A stretch of DNA of 10,927 nucleotides, taken from assembly GCA_026770595.1 (NCBI GenBank), contig MU634650.1, positions 1 through 10,927 on the forward strand. The letters run 5' to 3'. Each line of letters opens with the position of its first letter. Position 1 is the first letter of the stretch. The position numbers and the translations under genes are program-made. This DNA comes from Ochromonadaceae sp. CCMP2298 (lineage: Eukaryota; Sar; Synurophyceae; Ochromonadales; Ochromonadaceae). The notes below the pieces were generated by a model that had not been told where the DNA came from, did not search any database, and was given only the letters and a program-made list of their open reading frames with translations. This document shows positions 1 through 9,500 of this stretch, piece by piece.

Positions 1-477
1 TCCCCCACCTCCCAGCCCAGTACTCAGCCCAGCTCCTCCCCTTCCTCGCAGCCCTCATCCCAGCCCACACAACAACCCAGCACCCCCACATCGCAGCCCA
101 CATCCCAGCCAAGCACACCCACGGGACAGCCCTCCTCTCTGCCCTCCGCCCAACCCAGCACGCAGCCCACGAGCCAACCGAGCATCCCCACCTCCCAACC
201 CAGCGCTGAGCCCTCGTCCCAGCCCTCCAGTCAGCCCTCCTGTCAGCCCTCTGGCCAGCCTTCGGCGCAGCCCTCTACCCAACCCTCCTCTGAGCCCACC
301 TGCCCCACCTCCCAGCCCAGCTCCTCCCCCTCAGCTCAGCCATTCGCCTCCCCCACCTCTCAACCCTCCTCCCAGCCCTCGGCGCAGCCCTCAATGCAGC
401 CCTTCACGGCTCCCACCGCCCTACCCTCCGCACAGCCCTCCAGCCAGCCCTCATCCTCACCCACCCAGACCCCAACC
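1..477 (+). repeat. Degenerate 18-base coding repeat, (P-[ST]-x-Q-P-S)n linker
   Basis: About 25 degenerate copies of an 18-base unit built on CAG-CCC and TCC/ACC codons encode a Pro/Ser/Thr/Gln linker. Units vary at the third residue (Ser, Thr, Ala, Gly, Cys, Glu) and by interruptions such as Ser-Ser-Pro and Phe-Ala-Ser-Pro, so this is an aged array, not a fresh expansion. Linkers of this style are common in secreted proteins of stramenopiles and probably form an extended, heavily O-glycosylated spacer. The antisense strand is also open over part of this (55-282), an artefact of the repeat. Confidence 0.85.
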
Positions 478-564
478 GCATTCGGCCGACCCTACTACGT
501 GGTGGTGGAGCTGCGCATGACCCTCCTTAACGCCCTCACCAAGGGGGCAGTCTTCTGCATACAG
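1..564 (+). CDS. Exon 1 (5' partial): hexad linker and start of first type A module
   Basis: Frame 1 is open from the first base, with no plausible start codon before the repeat, so the gene continues upstream. Residues 1-159 are Pro-Thr/Ser-x-Gln-Pro-Ser repeats; from residue 160 the composition turns to ordinary globular sequence (FGRPYYVVVELRMTLLNALT). The exon ends on a complete CAG codon (phase 0) before GTTCGT. Reading on past 564 meets a stop at 586-588, which confirms a donor here. Confidence 0.85.
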
Positions 565-3500
565 GTTCGTTATATATATAGTGCATAACCAAATAACCCT
601 ACTCCCATAATAACATTATAACCCTCCAACCCTATACCGATATAACAATAAAACCCTCCAACCCTATACCGATATAACAATAAAACCCTCCCCTGTACCG
701 ATATAACAATAAAACAGGCGCCCTACATGTACACGAACACGTCAGCCATCGGGGCGCCCATGGGCATCTTGCAGGCAGAGGATGCATTCAGCGTAGTGGA
801 GGTAACACTCTCTCCCATCAATACTAAAACCCTCCAACCCTATACCGATATTACAATAAAACCCTCCAACCCCCTCCATACTCCCATTAGCCATCCATTA
901 ATCCCAATCCATAACTCCTGATGATTAACCCCTATTCATAAATCGGATAATTAACCATCATCCATTACTGTTAGGCTACGATGGTTCCCCAGTCCGAGTG
1001 GAACATAACGTGGCTCTCCAACAACCAAACGATCCTTCTAACGGCACTGCAGACTATCCCACCAGGTAGGTTAAATTACATATAATACGTCTTTTTATCG
1101 TCCCCTGGACCAAATCTGGTCTTTTCACCTCAAACATACGCTACCTGTTTTTCTAAAACTTTATACTTTATGGTTTATCTAATTCGGTCCACGGCCTCTC
1201 AGGGGAGGTGTTTATGGAGCTCATCAGCCCCTTCCTGACTCTCAACAAGACCATTTTGTACGAAAATGACCCCTCCATCGTCTACGCCCTGCAGCCCGCC
1301 CCCCCCTCCAGCCCCCCCACCGCCATGACAACGTCTACTGTGCCCTGCGCGGCGGATCGCTACACATCCCAGTCAGGGCAGTTCGGGACTGCGTACAGTT
1401 ACGGCCTGCGCACCGCCTCTCTGGCCCTCACCTCACCCCTCCCCGCCTCTATCTCCGATCTGCGGCTGCACTTCGAGGCCGACACAGTGTTCGACTGGGG
1501 GGACGTTATTACAGTCAGTCTGCCCAACTTCCAGCTACAAGGCGCCCTCACCCTCAACCTCACCCTCAACTCCAGCTCCAGCTCCTCTAGCTCTGGTAGT
1601 AATGTGACTGTCACCTGGAATGGGGCAGATTCAGAATTGGTCATAGAGGTGGTGGCCGCAGGACTGACCCAGATAGACCTGCACCTAGGCAGCTTGCTCA
1701 TACCCGCCCAGGGCACATCGATTTTCGCAAACCAGGCCCTTGTATCCCTCAGTGACCGCTCCAGGTAGGAATTACATAAATACGTCTTTTTATCCCCCCC
1801 CCTGGTGCCGAATCTGGTATTTCCACCTCGAACACACATACGCGAACAGTTTTTTTCTAAACCTTTACACTTGATGGTTTATCTATTCGGTCGGACGCCT
1901 CTCAGCCACCGAGTCTTCTCCCCCACGCCTTTCAAGACCTGCACCCACGTGTCGGCAGAGGCCAGCCTGAGCCTCACATTCGGCGCCAATTTGGCGGGAC
2001 AAGAGTTTGTCCTGGGGGTGATGTTGGGCGGCCCCCTGCACCTCTCTGCATACGACGAGGTGGCGCTATACCTACCGCAGTTCTGGAGTACATCCGAGAC
2101 ACTCACGGTCGCCTCCACAGGGGGGACTGGGGGGAACTTTTCTGCAGTGTGGGACCCCCCCCACGAGATGGCGCGCATACGCTATACCCCCCTCACCCCC
2201 TATACCGACCTCGATCTGGACGCCCTGCAGCTCACCCTGTCAGGCCTGCGCCTACCCGTGGACGGTGTTACCGCTGACCTCGCAGCCCTGGTCACTTTCA
2301 CCTCGAACTCAACCCGCGGCGGTCTTATCTCCGCGTCGAACATCACCTTACCCCTGGTCGCCCAAGCCGTCCACGCGTCTCTGTCCTTCTCTCCAGCGCG
2401 CACAGACGTCCCCAACGATATAACACTAGGCTTCGCCCTAACCATTTCCCTACAGGTATACATCAATATATATATATCTATATATGTAACCCCTATATTT
2501 ATCAACCTCTAACCTCTACCTCTATCTATACATGTATTTTATCCGTTTCTCTAAATCGACCTCTCAACCTCTCTCTCCCTACAGCCCAACGACACACTAT
2601 CCCTGTCCCTACCCGGTTTTTCCCTGGGGATTCTGGGAACCTCGACCTATAACGTCTCCGTTACAGCTGCCTCTGCGGCCGCGGGCGGGGGCGCAGCTCT
2701 GTCTAACATGCCCCCCCAGGTGTCGTTCTCAGGCAGCTGGGACGGTGCAACGCTCACTCTGACCACCCTGTACGCCCTGCCCAAGGGTGTAGAATACACC
2801 GTCACGCTCGACGCATCAGCCACCCTGCCGGCTTCAGGAGTTTACTACGACTCAGGGGGGGATGAGGGCACCACCAGCACCAGCACTACCTCCAGCCTGT
2901 ACACACTAGCAGTCACGGGCGACGCGGTCATAGGCCCAGCGCCCATATCCCTCCGAGGGGTGGGTTTCGTCACCGCCTCAGTGGCCTACTCCCCCATCAG
3001 GGATGCCGCAGACCCCCTCTCCTTCCTCGCCTCGTTCACGCCCTCAGCCCCCCTGTATAAGGGAGATACGGTGGTGTTCACGTTGCCACTAGTGGACGCC
3101 CCCCTGGGGGCCCTGGAGGGGGGCCTGGCCCTAACTGGGTCCCAAAACGGGTCCCTGGAGCTTTTAGGGGACCTGCCTGAGGACGACTTCGCCTCCCCCT
3201 TCGAGGGCACCTTCAACGCCACCACTAGGCAGCTCGTGCTGGTCTGCGGGACCACCCTGCAGCCTCGAGATATGTCTGTAACGGTCACGGCGGCCAACGG
3301 GCTGCTGCTGACCACCACCGCATACGCGAGCTCCGCGCACACGATAGGGGGCAATATGAGCTCAGTGGGGCCCCTAGAGGCCCGCACTGTGCCCCACTCC
3401 CCCACTGCGTTCTTCGGGATCCTGCCCAGCGGGCTCAACATCTCATGCGGGGGTACAGGGGCGGGCACAGGGGGTACAGAGGCCTGTGCCCTGCGGCTGG

Positions 3501-6500
3501 ATTTCGAGCTCCTCTCTCCCCTGCTAGCTGGAGAGACCCTGTCCCTCACCCACCCCAGCCTACGCCACAGCCCCCCCGTCACTGGCAACTCCACACGAGC
3601 TTTGTACGGACACGAGAATGTAACGGACCAACTACGGGTGACCGCGGCGGACGACTGGGAGGCCTACTGGCGACCCGCAGACGACACCTCTGTCCTGTCC
3701 CTCAGCGCACTGCAGCTGCTCCCCCACGACGGCACATACGGTATGCCCCCTCTCTTTATACTATGTGTCTTTAACCCCCTCTCTCTATACTGAAATGTGT
3801 ATTTAACCCCCTCTATACTGAAATGTGTATTTAATCCTAGGTGCGCCCCCTAAAGCTGTGGCGCTAGGTGATGTGTCCTGGTATCAAGCCAATCTTGACC
3901 TGCAAACCGAGCTAAGCGTGGTTATAGTACCCGACATACCGAAGATCCTGCGTGTGTATGCGACGCACCGGGACTCGTCGGGGACCCACCTGACGTGCGA
4001 AGACTCGATAAACCTGCATGTAGAGTTCGACAGTGCGGTGGTGGTGGTGGGGCAGGGGCTGTCGATGACGCTCAACACTGGCGGCAGGGCGGCCTATCGG
4101 GAGGGCAACGCAACCTCTTCGCTGCTGTTTGTGTACCGAGTGCAGTCTAGCGACTCGCCCGTGCACACGCTGAGACTGCTAGGTCCGGGCGCTATCGAGT
4201 ATGCATTCACCCTACCCACCGCCGTGCTGCGCCTGCCAACCCCCACCTCCTCCTCCACTTCCTCCCCCTCCCCCCTTGTGCCGGCCAACCTCACCCTGCC
4301 CGCCCCCTACGTCCCCCTACTGCTCTCTGACTCAGCCTACCTGCCCCTCTCCGTGTCATGCACCACCACCACCTCTGTGGTTAGGGTGGGGGCATACTCC
4401 CCTGCCTCCACATACGCCGCGGGTGATGTTCTCGACATGGAAATAGTCTTCGGCCGACCCATCACAGTAATCGGCAGCCCTTTGCTGCTATTGAGCTCTG
4501 GTACTAGCACATACGCAGCCCAGTATGTGAACGCATCCTCTGAGTGGTGGCTCGACCTCCCGGCCGGAAACTACGCCCTCTCCTACGCAGGCATGAGCAC
4601 GCCCTGCATGCAGGCCTCAGACGCCGCATCCCTCCTCTCCCAGCTCTCTCTCCTGCCCGGCCTAGCCCAGTCTCTGCCCATAACCGTGGACTCATTCGTA
4701 GGGGCAGTGGGGGCAATCGAGGGGTACCGATACAGACTCCGATTCGGGGGCGTCGCTGCGGGCGCCTTGGGCACACCCTCGCTAGTGTGCGAGGACGAGA
4801 TACAGGCGAAAGTGTCGATCGACCCGGCGCTGTACGATAGTGCGCTGTTCCGGTACACAGTGAAGGTGGGGGACGAGGCATTCCTCAACGCCTCTCTCAC
4901 AGTGCTGAACGCATCCCAGGCAATCAGTGCAACCGAATGGAGTGCACTGGCCTCTGCCTCCATCTTTACTACCTCAGCGGTGGTGGTCGCATCCCGCTCC
5001 GTGCCTATCTACGCAGACATCTCCCTCCCCCCCTCCCCTGACCTCCACATCCGTCTCACATCCGCCCCCCCAACCGTACTGTCCGTCACCTCCAACTCCT
5101 CCAGCGGCCTAATCTCCGGACAATCTGCCTTAATCCTGGTCAATTTCTCAGCCCCCGTGGCGGTCACAGGAGACGTGCTGCTGACACTGAACTTCTCCAA
5201 CTCCCTCCTCCCAGACTGCTGCACTGTGAACGTGACCTCCTATAGATCGCAGGGGGCAGTGCTGTACTTCGAATATGCCGTGCAGATGGGGGACGAAGGC
5301 TTCATCACCCCCCAGGGACTCTACCTGGGCGACTCGGGCTCATCTACCCCTTCTAGCATCCTATTGGACGCGCGCACGCCCATCGTACCGGCCAATCTGA
5401 CCCTGCCCCAGGGTCCTCTGAGTGTTCTGCTGAAGGCGGACGCTCTGCCCTTGGTCTCGATGGTGTTCAGCAACCACAGCACAGGCACCTTCAACGCAGG
5501 CGAGGAGATATTCATAACCCTCAGAATGTCCTCGCCGGTGGTGGTGGTGTACGATAGTGCGAGTGTGACGCCGCTTATGGCGCTAGCACACCCCGAGGGC
5601 GCATTTATGGAGTACAAGGGGGGCTCGGGCCGCGAGTTAACCTTCCTGTACACAGTGGGCGCCGGGCAGGTGTGTGCAACTGCTCTTCTAACCACTCTAC
5701 TAAGTACTCTAACTACTCTAGTAACTACTCTAATACACCCCCATACATATATAACCCACCCTCCCCTATAATAACCCCCCCCATACATATAGGTCGACAT
5801 AGTAGCCCCCACGCTGACCCTCATCGGAGGCCAATTCCTGGACCCCTTCGGCCGCTCCTTCAACCTCAACTCCACCCACACCATACCCCTCGTACTGGTC
5901 GACGCCACCCCCGCCTACGTACTGCGCGTGGACTGCTCCAACCCCGATGCCTACTACTACCCCGGCGAAACCCTGGACATTTTCGTAGTATTCAGTGAAC
6001 CCGTCCTGGTGCTAAATTTCGACCCCAGCGCGCCCCCCCAGCTGGAGCTCTTCCTGCCGTCCCAGTTTCGGGACAATCTGTTGGCAAACTATAGCCACGG
6101 CAACGGCACCACGCAATTGCACTTTATATACGTACTGCCGCCAAGGAACCGTGATATGCCGGAGCAGTCGCCACTTCTACTGGACTACGCCTCCACACCT
6201 GCCATGTACAAGCACCTCCGCGGCTCTGTCGTAACCGACGTCTCCACCGCCCCCCGCACCTCTGCGGACGTCTTCCTGCCCAACCAAGAGCACAGCTACC
6301 TCGTGGATGTGCGCAGAATCTGGGTAGATTTCACGATTGCTCAGGCGCTGCGGGTGGAGGCCGTCTCGCCCCAGGTAGGTGTCCGCATCACATAAAATAC
6401 GTCTTTTTATCATGATTCCAGGGACCAAATCTGGTCTTTTACCTCGAACGCAGACGCTAACTGTTTTTTTCCTTCCTGTGGTTTATCTAATTCGGTCTAC

Positions 6501-9500
6501 GGACGCCTCTCAGGGTACGTACACTGCAGGCGATGTGGTGGCACTGAAGGTCGTATTTTCTTCTCCCGTTATGGTGTTCACGCCCCCTGTTTTGAAATTG
6601 GAGACAGGGGGGGTGGATCGGGCAGCCTTTTATGCGGGGGGCAATCTTACCTCTGAGTTGCTGTTCTCCTACGCTGTGCAGATGGGGGACTCTGCCTCCG
6701 TGCTGGATTACATAGACACCCGCAGCCCCCCCTACAACACTGAGGGTGCGCTCTCCTACCCCCTGAACACGATCGTGCAGCCGTCTGTGGCCCTACTGGC
6801 GCACAGTGTGGTGCAGCTGTTCGCACAGCCCACACAGCAGGGGGGGGTGTTTATGGCCTGCAGTGACGCACAGGCCTCCCAGCAAGCCCCCGCCTACACC
6901 TCCCTACCCCCCCCCTTACCCAGCCCCAGCTCCCTCTCCGGCTTGTCCCTGTCCGCATTCCATATCGTCATAGACACAGCCCCTCCCTATGTGACACAAG
7001 TCACCATACCAGTAGCCTCCGGCACCTATGCGAAAAACGTCCCTATCCCCATAACACTGCAGTTCTCGGCGCCTGTGGAGGTGCGCGGTTGTCCCAGAGT
7101 GCTACTGCAGGTAGGTCGAATCGCATAAATGACGTCTTTTTATCATGATTACCTGGGCCAAATCTGGTCTTTTCACCTCGAACACGCATGCGCTAACCGG
7201 CATTTTTTCTAAAACTTTATACTTTATGGTTTATCTAATTTGGTCGAACGCCTCTCAGATCAGCGGGGTGGAGCGCTACGCGGAGTACACCGGAGGCTCG
7301 GGGACGTCTCTACTAGCGTTCGAGATCACAGTGGGGGGGTCGGATAAGAGACTGGGGGTGGATTATTTCGACCGGTTCAGCCTACACCTGGCCCCCTGCA
7401 CTCTTTCCCATGCAAACACCCCCCCAGCCATCCTGCGCGCCTCCGCTCAATCCCAGATATATGCCAACCTCACTCTCCCGTGGGTGGACTATATAGAGTC
7501 CGTGGTAGCGCCTCTGAGCATCCTAGCCTCAGGCAAGCAGATAAACATGCTGGGGGGGGCAGTGGCGCCTAGAGAGGTATACAGCCCCCAAGATGCCAGT
7601 CGCAGCTACGCGTTGGGAGATGTGGTGGAGGTGATGGTGGGCTTCGGGGGGGAGGTTGTGTTCCCTCAGGGCGTGTATGTGAGCATGGCCGACTACGCAT
7701 CCAAAGAGGAGGCAGAGGCACAGGGAGGGGGGGCAGGGCTGGATCGTAGAGCCACCTTTGCTGCCCAACTGGACGCCCACACAGCCCTCTTCCCTCTAGT
7801 CGTACAGCACCTAGAGGTGCTTAGCTCCCTCTCCTACCGCGACCAATATGCCCTACACACTCCCTTCAGCTGCTCGATCTTAGACAGTAGTAGTGGTGGT
7901 AGTGGCTGTGCTGCGCAGAATCTGCCCCCCCCCTTTGCCTCCGCTACCCCCTCTGTGGACGCTCTATCCCCCAAAGGTCTGACTGTGGCGCGTCCCGCGG
8001 TGCATATAGTGGCACTGCAGCTGAGCAACGCAGAGGAGGCCGTCCAGGTTTCTGCCGTCACATACGAGGCAGGCTCACTGCTGTACGCCACGCTCACCCT
8101 CTCGGATCCAGTTCTAGTCACCGGCCGCCCCCTGCTGCTCCTCCACCTCTCCCCTGCTGGCCCCCAGGTCCCCTTCCCTGTTTTCTACCAGCGCGCGATA
8201 TCCCCCACGCAGCTGCTCTTCCAGGTAGGTGTGGGTGTATAGAACTATATAAAAGACGTCTTTTTATCCCCCCCTGGTGCCAAATCTGGTCTTTCCACCT
8301 CGAACACACATACGCTAATTGTATTTTTTTCTTAATCCCATTTTATACTTTATGGTTTATCTAATTCGGTCTACGGACGCCTCTCAGGTGGAGATAACGT
8401 CCCAGATCGGCACAATTTCCTGCAACCGCCTTTCCTCCGTCGACCTCAACGGCGGTTCCATCCTGCGCCTGGCCAACTTCCTGCCCCTCCTTGCGCCGGA
8501 CCTCTCCCTGGCCCTGGTCTGCTGCGCCGAGAGCTGCCCCATCCAAGCCCTGCTTCTGCCCAGCACACCCATCGTCTTACAGGTACGTCACATTCATATA
8601 GGCACATGTACATATAGGCACATATACATATAGACACATATACATATAGACAGACTATATGCATGTGCGCTCTCTTGTCTCCTGTGGGATCTTAATGGCC
8701 CAACCAACATGCTAACCTACTATGTATACTAACCCCCTCTACACTTCACATGTGTATTCACCCCCTCTCTCTTCACATGTATATTAACCCCCTCTCTCTA
8801 CACTATAAATGTATATTAAACCCTCTCTTTTTATGCTATAAATGTATATTAACCCAGGTGCGATCGCCCCAAAGCGGGGTCTTCTCAGTGGGCGAGCAGA
8901 TCGACATATACGTTGACTTCTCCGCACCCGTAGTGGTCCGGGGTACCCTTTCGTTGGCCTTGGAATTGCCCGGCACCCCCTCTGCTACCTACCAGTCCAC
9001 ATCCGCAGACGGGCTCGAGTTGTACTTTACTTACAACATCACCTCCACTGACGCTACATCAAACCTCGACTACCTGGACACAACTTCCCTCCGCACTTCG
9101 GTGGGTTTATACGACGGCGTCACGCTATCCTCCGTGGGAAATATCAACATCACTGCGGTATTGGACCTGCCCCCACGCGGCTCTCCGGGAAGCCTGGGCC
9201 GCTCCACAGGTACGTGTCCGAATTACATAAAATACGTCTTTTTATCATGATTCCCTGGACCAAATATGGTCTTTTCACCTTGGACACACATACGCTAACT
9301 GTTTCTTTTTCTACAATTTTATACTCAATGGTTCATCTGATTCGGACTCCTCTCAGTCGTGGTGATCAACCGCGACCGTCCGAATCTCATTGACGCTTTC
9401 GCCGCACCTGCCCAGGCAAGCTCGGGTGACGACCTGCTGGTGGTGTTGAGGTACAGTGAGTCCGTTACCGCTACTAACGGGGCCGGTGTGCAGATCCTGA

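Larger units (their letters stand above)
1330..3930 (+). other. Type A module array (modules 2-6), unassigned beta-rich repeat
   Basis: Core motifs at about 1499, 2051, 2588, 3059 and 3527 follow the pattern [GN]-[DE]-x-[ILV]-x-[LVF]-x-[LH]-P-x-[FLV]; a first, more divergent copy spans exons 1-2. Intron-free spacing is about 135-165 residues. Alternating hydrophobic residues predict beta strands. I do not recognise a named family. A secreted beta-sandwich is the likeliest reading; profile searches would settle it. Confidence 0.6.
8583..8857 (+). other. Intron 11 (phase 0), the longest; two tandem arrays
   Basis: GTACGT donor, TTAACCCAG acceptor, 275 bases. The 5' half has four units of exactly 16 bases (8595-8658) based on CATATAGGCACATATA. 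The middle (about 8660-8730) has no repeat. The 3' half has four 27-33-base units (8733-8852) of the kind seen in intron 6, the last leading straight into the CCCAG acceptor. Confidence 0.86.

Noticed and set aside
55-282. Minus-strand open frame, Gly/Leu/Arg-rich
   Set aside because: It is the complement of the Pro/Ser/Gln hexad repeat; low complexity, no domain, and the + frame continues into well-formed protein.
1399-1839. Minus-strand open frame of 146 residues
   Set aside because: It crosses an exon-introner boundary and mirrors GC-rich coding sequence; no recognisable motif. The same holds for other minus frames such as 2986-3594, 5321-5908 and 9941-10426.
3445-3774. Overlapping plus-strand frame of 109 residues inside exon 6
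   Set aside because: Alternate frame of a strong exon, Pro/Arg-rich as expected from GC-rich shadow sequence, with no module pattern.
7145-7258. Recurring hydrophobic peptide (FMVYLI[RW]S-x-ASQ) upstream of exons 5, 9, 10 and 11, which could be taken for a conserved coding motif
   Set aside because: It is the translation of the introner 3' half in whichever frame happens to be open; it is preceded by stops in the exon frame and is removed by splicing. A gene finder could wrongly start models here.
1066-9356. Self-splicing group I or II introns
   Set aside because: At 137-163 bases they are too short for either class, lack the group II domain V and group I core signatures, and have spliceosomal GT-AG ends with pyrimidine-rich acceptors.
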